From contig NZ_FNVT01000002.1 of NCBI RefSeq assembly GCF_900108335.1, positions 1,108,499-1,172,498 of the forward strand: a stretch of DNA of 64,000 bases. Reading direction: 5' to 3'. Source of the DNA: Nonomuraea solani (GTDB lineage: Bacteria; Actinomycetota; Actinomycetes; Streptosporangiales; Streptosporangiaceae). Below, one piece after another: positions 1-8,563 of this stretch; the stretch's first letter is position 1, and each line of letters opens with the position of its first letter. The position numbers were made by a program, and so were the translations under genes. Below the pieces are notes generated by a model. That model made no database searches. It saw only the letters and a program-made list of their open reading frames with translations, and was not told the DNA's origin.

Positions 1-1317
1 GCCCAGGTTGGCGTAGCCGATGCCGAGCTGGCGGTAGGCCCGCGTGGTCTCGCCGATCTTCTCGGTCGGGAAGTCGGCGAAGGAGATCGAGATGTCCATC
101 GCGGTGATGATCAGCTCGGTCAGCTTGACGAAGTCGGCGACGTTGAAGGAGTTGTCGTCCTTCAGGAACTTCAGCAGGTTGATGCTGGCCAGGTTGCAGG
201 AGGAGTTGTCCAGGTGGACGTACTCGGAGCACGGGTTGCTGGCCGTGATCCGCCCCGTTTCGGGGGTGGTGTGCCAGTCGTTGATCGTGTCGTCGTACTG
301 GACGCCGGGGTCGGCGCACTCCCAGGCGGCCTTGGCCATCTTGCGGAACAGGTCCTTGGCGTCGACCTTCTCGATGATCTCGCCGGTCAGGCGCGCCCGC
401 AGGCCGAAGTCGCCACCCTTCTCCACCGAGCGCATGAACTCGTCGGAGACGCGTACGGAGTTGTTGGCGTTCTGGTATTGGACGCTGACGATGTCCTTGC
501 CGCCCAGGTCCATGTCGAACCCGGCGTCACGGAGGGCGCGGACCTTGTCCTCTTCGCGCGCCTTCGTCTCGATGAACTCCTCGATGTCGGGGTGATCGAC
601 GTCGAGGACGACCATCTTGGCCGCCCGGCGCGTCGCGCCGCCCGACTTGATGGTGCCCGCGGACGCGTCGGCGCCCCGCATGAACGACACCGGCCCGCTG
701 GCCGTGCCGCCGCTGCTGAGCAGCTCCTTCGAGGAACGGATCCTGGACAGGTTGACGCCCGACCCGGAGCCGCCCTTGAAGATCACGCCCTCTTCCTTGT
801 ACCACTCCAGGATCGACTCCATCTGGTCGTCCACGGAGAGGATGAAACAGGCGCTGACCTGCTGCGGCGACGCGGTGCCCACGTTGAACCAGACCGGCGA
901 GTTGAACGCGAACACCTGGTGCGCCAGGGCGTGCTTCAGCTCGTGGTCGAAGATCTCGGCGTCCTCGTCGGTGGCGAAGTAGCCGTGCTCGATCCCGGTC
1001 TTGGTGTAGACGCCGACGACGCGGTCGATCAGCTGCTTCAGGCTCCACTCGCGCTGCGGGGTGCCCACGGCGCCGCGGAAGTATTTCGTCGTCACGATGT
1101 TGGCCGCGTTGACCGACCAGAACTCGGGGAATTCGACGCCCCGCTGTTCAAAGTTGATGGACCCGTCGCGCCAGTTCGTCATGACGACATCGCGGCGCTC
1201 CCACTGGATCTCGTCATATGGGTGCACACCGGGCTTGGTGAAGATCCGCTTCATCTTCAGCCCCTTACGCGGACGCTTACCCCCGCGCGCCACTGAACCG
1301 CTCGCCGTCTCCGTCAT
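1..1317 (-). CDS. nrdJ: Vitamin B12-dependent ribonucleotide reductase (class II), C-terminal part beyond the window edge
   Basis: Class II ribonucleotide reductase, which converts ribonucleotides to deoxyribonucleotides with an adenosylcobalamin radical. Only the first 439 codons are visible; the frame runs open off the left edge. The N-terminus reads as a basic tail then [20 protein letters not shown], followed by [18 protein letters not shown], and near the edge [14 protein letters not shown], the conserved Cys-containing NrdJ motif. The ATG overlaps the nrdR stop in an ATGA tetranucleotide, so the two are translationally coupled and share the nrdR promoter. Organisation nrdR-nrdJ is the standard one in Streptomyces-type actinomycetes (known). 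No oddity seen apart from truncation by the window. Confidence 0.95.
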   Translation of the reverse strand, partial: MTETASGSVARGGKRPRKGLKMKRIFTKPGVHPYDEIQWERRDVVMTNWRDGSINFEQRGVEFPEFWSVNAANIVTTKYFRGAVGTPQREWSLKQLIDRVVGVYTKTGIEHGYFATDEDAEIFDHELKHALAHQVFAFNSPVWFNVGTASPQQVSACFILSVDDQMESILEWYKEEGVIFKGGSGSGVNLSRIRSSKELLSSGGTASGPVSFMRGADASAGTIKSGGATRRAAKMVVLDVDHPDIEEFIETKAREEDKVRALRDAGFDMDLGGKDIVSVQYQNANNSVRVSDEFMRSVEKGGDFGLRARLTGEIIEKVDAKDLFRKMAKAAWECADPGVQYDDTINDWHTTPETGRITASNPCSEYVHLDNSSCNLASINLLKFLKDDNSFNVADFVKLTELIITAMDISISFADFPTEKIGETTRAYRQLGIGYANLG

Positions 1318-1769
1318 GACTCCCCCTTCTCCGCCTTCAACTGTGAGATCTCGGCCTCGAAGTCCGCCAGGCTCTCGAAACCGCGATATACCGATGCGAA
1401 TCGCAGGTAGGCCACCTCGTCGAGCTCCCGCAGCGGGCCGAGGATCGCCAGGCCCACCTCGTTGGACGGGAGCTCCGCCGCGCCCTTGGCCCTGATCGCC
1501 TCTTCCACCCGCTGCCCGAGCTGCGCCAGCGAATCCTCGCTGACCGGCCTGCCCTGACAGGCCCGCCGCACGCCCGCGACCACCTTGTCCCGCGAGAACG
1601 GTTCCGTGACTCCGCTGCGCTTGCTCACCATGAGCAGTACGGTCTCCTGCGTGGTGAACCTGCGCCCGCATTCGGGGCAGGTACGACGGCGCCTGATGGC
1701 CGCCCCGTCGTCCGTGGAGCGGCTGTCGATGACCCTGGTGTCAGGGTGGCGACAGAACGGACAGTGCAC
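1314..1769 (-). CDS. nrdR: Transcriptional repressor NrdR
   Basis: Zinc-ribbon/ATP-cone repressor of ribonucleotide reductase genes that senses ATP/dATP. I chose the GTG at 1769, giving 151 aa, because it starts the family N-terminus [17 protein letters not shown] and is preceded by GGAGG eight bases upstream; the frame is open further upstream but that extension does not match the family. Zinc ligands are Cys3, Cys6, Cys31 and Cys34; the ATP-cone runs from about residue 46 ([16 protein letters not shown]) to 140. It overlaps nrdJ by four bases. Likely autoregulates through the boxes at 1883-1913. Confidence 0.95.
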   Translation of the reverse strand: MHCPFCRHPDTRVIDSRSTDDGAAIRRRRTCPECGRRFTTQETVLLMVSKRSGVTEPFSRDKVVAGVRRACQGRPVSEDSLAQLGQRVEEAIRAKGAAELPSNEVGLAILGPLRELDEVAYLRFASVYRGFESLADFEAEISQLKAEKGES

Positions 1770-1882
1770 GCTTCTCGCCTCCAAGACCTGCGGCCACCAC
1801 ACGCGCACAACCGTCATGACGGGACGCTCGCGCACACTCCACGGCTGACCATGGAGCGGTCACGGAAACACAAGGTGTGGTG

Positions 1883-1913
1883 AACTACATCGGTGTAACT
1901 ACTAGATGTTGTG
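1883..1913 (-). promoter_or_regulatory. Candidate pair of NrdR boxes
   Basis: Two 16-base elements lie 114 bases upstream of nrdR: AACTACATCGGTGTAA at 1883-1898 and, read on the minus strand, CACAACATCTAGTAGT at 1898-1913. Both contain ACnACATC and sit in tandem about one and a half helical turns apart, the usual arrangement of NrdR boxes. The match to the family consensus is partial, so this is an inference supported mainly by position. Confidence 0.45.
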
Positions 1914-2029
1914 GTCCAACCGTAGAAGCGAGCGACCATGAACGCAAGTTGAGCGACCCCTTCGAGCCGAAGTCGCTGATCAGCCCACCATCCCCAGCCG
2001 CCCCGGGCGTGTCGCCGCCTTCTGACGAT

Positions 2030-3335
2030 CTTTGTGCAGGTGAGGGCGTCACATGAGTTGCGCCGGGCCTCGCTCGTGAACAAACCTCACAAAGGTACCG
2101 GATGCCACTACCCCAACTCGGCCCCCACTCACCCACCCACCGGGGCAGGTCTGCGGGGAGCCCAATCCCACCCCCGAAGACCCCCATCGCTACCTCCGAC
2201 GTGTGACGGATCGAACAGAGCAACCCATCACCCCAGACCACGAAAAGGCCATCAAAGGCTCCGCTGAGAAGCGCCGCGTCGAACCGCCACCCGGAAACGC
2301 CGCCTGGAAACGCCGCCCGAAAGCGCCACCCAGAACCGTCAGGCGAACCACCGCCGGAGCCAGCAGGCGGAAACGCCTTGGCGAAGCACCGCCCGGCGGC
2401 ACCGACACCAGGGAGGCGCCATCCGGCAATGCCGTGGCGAACCACCCTCCGGCGACGCCGTCGCGAATCGCCACCCCGAGCCGACACCGGGCCCGCCGTT
2501 GGCGAGCGCCACCCTCAAGCACCATCCGGAACCACCGCCCGGCGACTCGATCGCGAAGCGCCACCCAAACCGGCCACCCGAAGGCGCCATCCGAAACCGC
2601 CGTGGAGTACCACCGCCCGAAGCCACCATCCGAAGGCGCCATCCGGAACCCGCCGTTGCGAACCACCACTCGAAACCGCCGCCCGAAACCGCCGTCGCTA
2701 ACTGCCGCCCGAACCGACCCGGGACCGGCCATTGGCGAGCGCCGCCCGGAACACCACCACCCAGCGACTCCATCGCAAAGCGCCGCCCAAAGCCGCAGCC
2801 CGAAGACGCCACCCGAAACCGCCGTGGCGAACCACCACCCAGAGACGCCGCCCAGAGGCACCGTCCAGAACGGCCGACCCAAACCGGCCGCAGGAACGCC
2901 GTTGGCGAGTGTCGCCGACAAGCGCTGCCCGCAAGTGCCGGTCACAGATACCAGCCGCAGGCGGAAACGACCTCCACCCCCTGCCTCGCCACTCGCCACT
3001 CGCCACTCGCCACTCGCCACTCGCCACTCGCCACTCGCCACTCGCCACTCGCCACTCGCCGAAGTGACATCCCATAGAACGGTGCCGCGTTACGACGAAC
3101 GTCCCGGAGTTGGGTGACGACGATCACCTGAAGGCTCACGAGCACAGAGAGGACCATCGATCACAACGCGAGCTTCGCAACGGCGCCGGGCTCTGCAAGG
3201 GGCGGTCACCAGCCTCTATCCAGATGTGCCAGGCATCGAGGCTGGTGGTGTCGCCGGCGTGGGCCGGTCTACAGTCCGCCGCCCTCCGCAACGGCGGCGT
3301 TCACCACGGCGGCGCCCACATCCGCAGCGTGGCGA
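2030..3335. repeat. Intergenic low-complexity region made of degenerate CG-rich repeats
   Basis: About 1.3 kb between nrdR and the LysM gene without a recognisable gene. From about 2260 to 2940 the plus strand is a run of degenerate copies of GCCACCCGAAACCGCC-like words. Long open frames exist in several frames of both strands at once, translating to Pro/Arg/His-rich or Gly/Trp-rich strings with no domain, which is expected of such a repeat rather than of a gene. It is followed by the exact 7-bp array at 2985-3060. From 3061 to 3335 I see nothing recognisable. Confidence 0.7.
2985..3060. repeat. Perfect 7-bp tandem repeat (ACTCGCC), about 11 copies
   Basis: Ten exact uninterrupted copies of ACTCGCC occupy 2991-3060, preceded by a six-base partial copy. 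Because 7 is not a multiple of 3, any change in copy number shifts every frame, another argument against a protein gene here. Perfect identity suggests recent expansion by slippage. Confidence 0.95.
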
Positions 3336-5351
3336 TCAACGTAACGTGGCGATGTCGGCCGGGACGTAGAGGCGGGCGCCGGGCCGGATGAGGGAGTCGG
3401 GCAGGCCGTTCAGCCGCTTGATCTCCTCCACCACGGCTCCGGGGTCGTTTCCTCCGGAGAGCGCGTCGGCGACCTTCCACAGCGTGTCGCCCTCGTGAAC
3501 CTCCACCCAGGGCAGCCCCGCGTGGCTGGGCACCACGACCCGCACCTCCGCATGCCCGGCCGCGCGCGTACCGAGCCAGAACCCGCCCAGCGACAGCAGC
3601 GCCACCGCGACAACCAGCACAAACCGCCCCCGCCGAGTCAGCCGCACCGGCGGAGTGGACCGCCGCTCCTGACCGACTCGCGCCGTAACCCGCCGATCGG
3701 CCAGCAGATCACGCCGCCGCGCAACCCTCCGACCCCACGGCCGTTTCGTCTCTTTCCTGCGCTTGATATCACTCCACGACCGGCCAGCCATCCGGCCACC
3801 ACCCCTCCGGAAGCCCCTACCTCCGGCACGTTGCCGCCCCCCGTCTACTCCAGATCCGCCCTCGGTCGCCTTATCGCCCCTGGCACCGCCCCTGGACGCC
3901 CCGCCGACCCCAGAGCTGCCCTTGGTCCCCTTGCCGACTCCAGTGCCAGGCTTGGTCTCCCTGCCAGCTCCGGTGCCAGCCTTGCTCCCCTTGACGACGC
4001 CAATGCCAGCCTTGGTCGCCCTGCCAGCTCCAGCGCCGGCCTTCGTCCCCTTGACAACTCCAGCGCCGGCTTTGGTCGCTCTGCCAAAACCAGAACCGCC
4101 TCTGAATACCCCGCCAACTCCAGAGCCGCCGCCTTCGAACGCGCCACCGACGCCAATTCCGGCCTCGGCCGTCCCGCCAACCGCAGAACCGCTCTTGGCG
4201 CCGTCGCCAACCGCAGAACCATCCTTGGCGACCCTGCCAACCCCAGAACCGCCCTTCGCGACCCTGTCAAGCCCGGAGCCGCCCTTGAGAAACCTGCCGA
4301 CTGCAGATCCGACCTTGGCCAGCCGACCAACCCCGGAACTGCCGGCGGCCGCCCCGCCATCCCTGGGACCACCGTTGGCCGCCCCACCATCCGCGGGGCC
4401 GCCCTTGGCCGCTCTGCCGGGCGCAGAAACGCCCCTGAACACCCCACCGATTTCAGAACCGCCGTCGAACCCCGCGCCGGCGTCTGGACGGCGGCGGGAG
4501 GTCGCGTCCCCTGGACCACCGGCCCGGCTCTCACCGCTCTTGCGCCTGCCCCATCGTTTCCCCGATCCCGCTCCGGCGACCGCAGCCGCCCGCTTCCGCG
4601 CATCCGCGGCAGCGGACCGCCCCCGCATACCTCGTCCTGCCGCCTTACCTCCTGAACCCTGATCCGGACCGGCGACCGACCTCGCCGCGCCACCCCCGCC
4701 CGAACCGAACAACCGCATTCTTCGGCCGCCCCTCGAAGCAGGCGCCCCATCCCCGCGGGCACCCTTCGATCCCCCTGCGGTGACTTCCGAACCAAGCGGC
4801 GCACCCCCTCGGCCGTCCTCCCTTCGCCGGGCATCCGCACCAGGCGGCCTGTCCCCTCGGGAGCCCTTCGAACTCCTCCGGGTGGCGTCCGAACCGAACG
4901 ACCCGCCTCCCCGGCCCTCCCCCGACCCTCTTCGCGGACCACCCGAGCCGGGTGACCTGTCCCCCCGGGCAGCCTTCGAACCCCTTCGAAGGCCACTCGA
5001 GGCAGACGGCCCATCCCTTCGGGTGCCGTCCGAGGCCGGCGGGGGTGGTCTTCTGTCCGTCATCGTTTCGTCGTCGTTATCCGGCACCCCGCCGTCCGCA
5101 CGGGCTCTCCCTCTCGCCGGAGGCACCGTGTCGTCCGTGTCATTGCCCGTACGTGGTGGCGGGACGAGTCGCAAATGGGGCCTTCCCCCACGAGTCGAAC
5201 GGGGCCCCAACCTCTTCCCCGAATTCCGCCGGGGATCGGGCTCCGTCCGCGTATTGTCTCCCCGTCGATCATTACTCTGCGTGGCATCGGCGATGAGCGT
5301 CAACCGGTTGGCGTCTTCGCTGGTCATGTCCGTATTTGTGGGTGTTCGCAT
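3336..5351 (-). CDS. LysM-domain membrane protein with long repetitive Gly/Lys-rich N-terminal region (SOS-linked YneA-like position)
   Basis: 671 aa. The C-terminus is conserved: RLTRRGRFVLVVAVALL starting near residue 570 gives one transmembrane segment (about 577-594), then an extracellular LysM domain (about 615-665; VEVHEGDTLWKVADALSG...RPGARLYVP), which binds peptidoglycan. The first ~560 residues are predicted cytoplasmic and of low complexity: an acidic/basic disordered part and then, at about 300-490, many copies of a 9-10 residue unit like GSGVGRVAKG/KAGAGVVKGT. The ATG at 5351 has a strong AGGAGG six bases upstream, so the long form appears to be the translated one. It is divergent from lexA across a LexA box; the same neighbourhood in Bacillus and actinomycetes holds SOS-induced LysM division inhibitors (YneA type), so a damage-induced division role is inferred. 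The length is far above the usual 100-250 aa. Confidence 0.8.
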   Translation of the reverse strand: MRTPTNTDMTSEDANRLTLIADATQSNDRRGDNTRTEPDPRRNSGKRLGPRSTRGGRPHLRLVPPPRTGNDTDDTVPPARGRARADGGVPDNDDETMTDRRPPPPASDGTRRDGPSASSGLRRGSKAARGDRSPGSGGPRRGSGEGRGGGSFGSDATRRSSKGSRGDRPPGADARRREDGRGGAPLGSEVTAGGSKGARGDGAPASRGGRRMRLFGSGGGGAARSVAGPDQGSGGKAAGRGMRGRSAAADARKRAAAVAGAGSGKRWGRRKSGESRAGGPGDATSRRRPDAGAGFDGGSEIGGVFRGVSAPGRAAKGGPADGGAANGGPRDGGAAAGSSGVGRLAKVGSAVGRFLKGGSGLDRVAKGGSGVGRVAKDGSAVGDGAKSGSAVGGTAEAGIGVGGAFEGGGSGVGGVFRGGSGFGRATKAGAGVVKGTKAGAGAGRATKAGIGVVKGSKAGTGAGRETKPGTGVGKGTKGSSGVGGASRGGARGDKATEGGSGVDGGRQRAGGRGFRRGGGRMAGRSWSDIKRRKETKRPWGRRVARRRDLLADRRVTARVGQERRSTPPVRLTRRGRFVLVVAVALLSLGGFWLGTRAAGHAEVRVVVPSHAGLPWVEVHEGDTLWKVADALSGGNDPGAVVEEIKRLNGLPDSLIRPGARLYVPADIATLR

Positions 5352-5473
5352 GGTTGACCTCCTGCCGTGTGGCCTGAGGAAAAGGCCAAATAAAGATCAG
5401 CAAATCGAACACGGTGTCGATCGAACTCCCGTACGATGTTGTACACCACGCTGGCGACAATTTCGAGGAAGAC

Positions 5474-5489
5474 TCGAACAATTGTTTGA
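5474..5489. promoter_or_regulatory. LexA (SOS) box between lexA and the LysM gene
   Basis: TCGAACAATTGTTTGA fits the actinobacterial SOS box (TCGAAC-N4-GTTCGA) with one deviation in the second half-site. It lies 99 bases before lexA and 122 before the divergent LysM gene, so it can control both. Two weaker TCGAAC half-sites occur at 5405-5410 and 5421-5426. Confidence 0.9.
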
Positions 5490-5588
5490 AGATGATCTTC
5501 ATCAGCGATACGGTCGCTGTGTGCGACATCAAGACCACGGACTGGGAGGTTCGCCGGTGAGGCGGGCCGCCAGGCGAGGAGGCAGAGC

Positions 5589-6299
5589 ATGACCGAGCGG
5601 GATGACGCAAACGGGGTCAGCGACCTCGCGGTGCGCCGACGAGACTCCCTGGGCCTGACGCCCAGGCAGCGCAAGATCCTCGAAGTGATCCGCGACTCGG
5701 TACAACAGCGCGGATATCCGCCGTCCATGCGCGAGATCGGCGAAGCGGTGCAGCTGACCAGCACGTCCAGCGTGTCGCACCAGCTCACCGCGCTACAGCG
5801 CAAGGGCTATCTGCGCCGCGACCCGCACCGGCCGCGCGCACTCGAGGTCCGCCTTCCTGGCGAGCCCGTGCTGTGGGTCGACCCCGACGCCTCCTCCGAC
5901 GTGGAGCCCACGATCAGCCGCCCGACGGCCGCCTACGTCCCCCTCGTGGGCCGCATCGCAGCCGGTGGCCCGATCCTGGCCGAGGAGAGTGTCGAGGACG
6001 TCTTCGCGCTGCCCAAGCAGCTCGTCGGCGAGGGCACGCTGTTCCTCCTGCAGGTCGCCGGTGACTCGATGATCGAGGCCGCCATCGCCGACGGCGACTG
6101 GGTCGTCGTACGCCAGCAGCCGGTGGCGGAGAGCGGCGACATCGTGGCCGCCATGATCGAAGGCGAAGCCACCGTCAAGACGTTCAAGCGCAAGGACGGC
6201 CACGTCTGGCTTGTCCCCCACAACCCCAACTACGAACCCATCCCGGGCGATGAGGCCAGCGTCCTGGGCAAGGTCGTAGCGGTCCTGCGCCGCCTCTAG
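5589..6299 (+). CDS. lexA: SOS repressor LexA
   Basis: Represses DNA-damage genes and is inactivated by RecA-stimulated self-cleavage. 236 aa: winged helix-turn-helix at about 23-85 ([15 protein letters not shown]...[31 protein letters not shown] in outline), hinge, then a peptidase S24 domain with cleavage site Ala125-Gly126 (GRIAAGGP), nucleophile Ser160 (VAGDSM) and general base Lys197 (ATVKTFKR). All catalytic residues are intact. The start has GGAGG upstream and the promoter region carries the LexA box at 5474-5489, so autoregulation is expected. Confidence 0.98.
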   Translation: MTERDDANGVSDLAVRRRDSLGLTPRQRKILEVIRDSVQQRGYPPSMREIGEAVQLTSTSSVSHQLTALQRKGYLRRDPHRPRALEVRLPGEPVLWVDPDASSDVEPTISRPTAAYVPLVGRIAAGGPILAEESVEDVFALPKQLVGEGTLFLLQVAGDSMIEAAIADGDWVVVRQQPVAESGDIVAAMIEGEATVKTFKRKDGHVWLVPHNPNYEPIPGDEASVLGKVVAVLRRL

Positions 6300-6341
6300 C
6301 GTCTCTGGGCTCCTTTAGTAAGTAGCAGGGGCGACGACTCG

Positions 6342-6381
6342 GGCGCGCGTCCAATCGCCGCGCCGCGCATCGGCGCGCGCC
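6342..6381 (+). terminator. Possible lexA terminator hairpin
   Basis: GGCGCGCG (6342-6349) pairs perfectly with CGCGCGCC (6374-6381), with a 24-base intervening segment that can itself pair in part (CGCCG with CGGCG). It starts 43 bases after the lexA stop and is followed by CAAAAACAC rather than a T-run, so intrinsic termination is uncertain. Confidence 0.4.
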
Positions 6382-7092
6382 AAAAACACACGAATACGGG
6401 GTACGCCACCGCCACCGGCCACGTTGGGCTGGTGACGGGTTTTGTCGTGTTGGGCTTCGGAGCTCCCCTTGTGAAGATCTCCCAGGACGACGCCAGACGC
6501 AGCGACCGTGACGGGTGGCGCGGTTGTCCTGTGATGGGTGACAGGGCTGTTACCGGGTGGCCGGGTCAGGCTGGGATGGCCGGTGCGGGCGGGGCGGGCC
6601 GGGGTGGCCGGCGCGGAGTGGGGCCTTGGGAGAACGGTCCGCGTGAGGCGGCGGTCGTGTGGGGCGAGTGGGTCGGCGTGGAGCCAAGAGATCGGGGCAA
6701 GGGCATAGACCCACGCAAAGGCAGCAGGGGTTGGTGCAGAGCCACCGGGGGCCAGCGGAGAGTGGCACCGAACTCACCGGGTCGATGCCGGGTCAGTGGG
6801 TTGGCGCAGAGCTACTGGGGGGCCCACCAGGTGGCTGAAGGCGGCATGGGTGGTCACTGCGGGGTGGCTCAGGTCAGTCAAAGGGCGTGGAAGTCGCTGC
6901 CGGGGGGTCACTCGGGGCGATCAGGAGCGTGGGGTCGACACCGGGTGGCTGAGGTCAACCAAAGGGGTGGGGGGTCTGCCGGGGTCGCCGGAGGTCAGTC
7001 AAAAACGTGGGAGGTACTGCCGCGTTGCTGAGGTCAGCCCAGGTGTGAGGGTCAGTGGCGGGTTGCGGGGGGCGGTCAGGGGCGTGGGGTGG
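6382..7092. repeat. Gene-free spacer with degenerate GGTCAGTCAAAG-type repeats
   Basis: About 700 bp between lexA and the arabinan enzymes. From about 6780 to 7090 the plus strand carries at least four diverged copies of a G-rich word containing GGTCAGTCAAAG-GCGTGG (near 6869, 6948, 6990 and 7030) spaced irregularly, about 40-80 bases apart. A 199-codon open frame crosses it, but its product is Gly/Arg/Trp-rich repeat with no domain, so I do not call a gene. Confidence 0.55.
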
Positions 7093-8526
7093 TTACTCCA
7101 GGGTGAAGCTGGCGTTGTTGCGGAACGTGGCCGAGCCGTCGTTCTGCTCCACCCATACCTGCCCCGCCCGGTGCCGCAGGAAGTAGCCCGGGAAGTTGGC
7201 CGACTCCAGGGAGATCGTGCCTGAGCCGGTCAGGCCGGTTCGGCGGATGAAGCTGGCGTCCGCGTTGAACAGGGTGGTTCCGTCGCGTTGTTGTACCCAG
7301 GCCTCGTGGTTGCGGTGCCGCAGGTAGTAGCCGGGGTAGTTCGTTGACTCCAGGGAGACCGTGCCTGAGCCCGACAACCCGGCGACGAGGCGGAACTGGG
7401 AGTCGGCCAGGGGCGTGACGTTCGTTTCCAGGCGGGCCCGGAAGTCCCAGTGCCGTACGGCGGCGCCCGGCGTGTCGTAGGAGATCAGCCGGGCGGGCGT
7501 GAGGCCGTCCGGGATCGGGATGCCGAAGTCCGGGGTACCGTCGGCTCGGTAGTAGACCTTCTGGACCCGGGTGCGGCGGTTCGGGTCATTGAGGGGGTCG
7601 CCGGAAATGTCGCGGTAGCTGCGGTCGTGGTAGACGAGCAGGTCGCTCTGCCCGTCCTCCGAGACCGTGAACGAGTTGTGCCCAGGCCCGTACTGGCTGG
7701 TCGTGGCGTTGGTGGCGAAGACCGGGTTGGGGCTCTTCGTCCAGGAGCCGGCCTGGAGCGGGTTCGCGGTGGCGGCGGCGGTCAGCAGGCCGAGGCAGTA
7801 GTTGGCGTCCGTGGCGCTGGCCGAGTACGTGAGGAAGAGCCGGCCGTTGCGTTGCAGCACCGAGGGGCCCTCTGCCACCTTGTAGCCCCGGGTCTCCCAG
7901 GCCAGTGCGGGCACCGTGAGCCGGGTCGTCGCGCCCGTGATCGTCCACGGGTTGGCGCCCATGCGCGCGATGTACAGGTTGGAGTTGGTGGCGATGCCGG
8001 GCTCCTGCTGCGCCCAGAGCAGGTAGCGCACGCCGTTGACGGCGAACGTGGTGGCGTCCAGGGAGAAGGTGTCCCACGGGGTGGTGATGCGGCCGCGTTC
8101 GGTCCAGGCGCCGGTCAGAGGGTTGGCGCTGGAGCTTTCGAGGACGTACATGCGGATGCGCCACACGTCGTCGGCGCGGCCCGCCGCGAAGTAGACGTAC
8201 CACTTGCCGTTGATGAAGTGGATCTCCGGCGCCCAGATGTGCGCACCCATCTCCCCGCTGGCGTGCCTGCGCCAGATGACCGTCTCGGGAGCGGTGGCGA
8301 GGCCCTGGATGGTGGTGGCGCGGCGCAGCACGATGCGGTCGTACTCGGGGGCGGTGGCGGTGAAGTAGAAGTAGCCGTCGGTGTGGCGAAAGATGTGCGG
8401 GTCGGCGCGCTGCGCGGCGATCGGGTTGGTGTACTGCACGGCGGGAGAGGCGTGCGCGGCGCCCGGGAAGAGCAGGTTGACGGTCACGATGAGGAGCGTA
8501 ACCACCAGTAGGCGGAGGGGGTGCAT
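7093..8526 (-). CDS. Secreted GH43 family glycosidase with C-terminal CBM42 (AbfB) arabinose-binding domain
   Basis: Secreted enzyme for alpha-L-arabinofuranosyl or xylosyl bonds of arabinan/arabinoxylan. A signal peptide (MHPLRLLVVTLLIVTVNLLF...AHA) precedes a five-bladed GH43 domain whose three catalytic acids are visible: Asp in RADPHIFRHTDG, Asp in WDTFSLDATTF and Glu in VAEGPSVLQRNGR. The last ~130 residues are an AbfB beta-trefoil (VSLESTNYPGYYLRHRN and SLESANFPGYFLRHRAG). I chose ATG 8526; a TTG at 8541 is in frame, and ribosome-site evidence is weak for both. Only 37 bases separate it from the upstream GH43 gene, and this junction holds three ATCAGGCG copies, so the two form an operon. 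Exact substrate cannot be read from sequence. Confidence 0.9.
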   Translation of the reverse strand: MHPLRLLVVTLLIVTVNLLFPGAAHASPAVQYTNPIAAQRADPHIFRHTDGYFYFTATAPEYDRIVLRRATTIQGLATAPETVIWRRHASGEMGAHIWAPEIHFINGKWYVYFAAGRADDVWRIRMYVLESSSANPLTGAWTERGRITTPWDTFSLDATTFAVNGVRYLLWAQQEPGIATNSNLYIARMGANPWTITGATTRLTVPALAWETRGYKVAEGPSVLQRNGRLFLTYSASATDANYCLGLLTAAATANPLQAGSWTKSPNPVFATNATTSQYGPGHNSFTVSEDGQSDLLVYHDRSYRDISGDPLNDPNRRTRVQKVYYRADGTPDFGIPIPDGLTPARLISYDTPGAAVRHWDFRARLETNVTPLADSQFRLVAGLSGSGTVSLESTNYPGYYLRHRNHEAWVQQRDGTTLFNADASFIRRTGLTGSGTISLESANFPGYFLRHRAGQVWVEQNDGSATFRNNASFTLE

Positions 8527-8563
8527 GGGCGCGTCATCCAATCAGGCGACAATCAGGCGGCGA

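Noticed and set aside
214..1296. 360-codon plus-strand frame at the left edge
   Set aside because: Antisense to nrdJ, whose minus-strand product matches ribonucleotide reductase residue by residue.
1770..2030. Cobalamin riboswitch upstream of the nrdR-nrdJ operon
   Set aside because: Considered because NrdJ needs B12, but no B12-box-like conserved core is seen; NrdR boxes explain the region better.
2203..3117. 304-codon plus-strand frame in the repeat field
   Set aside because: Several frames on both strands are equally open; the product is low-complexity and ends in a 7-bp array that destroys any frame constraint.
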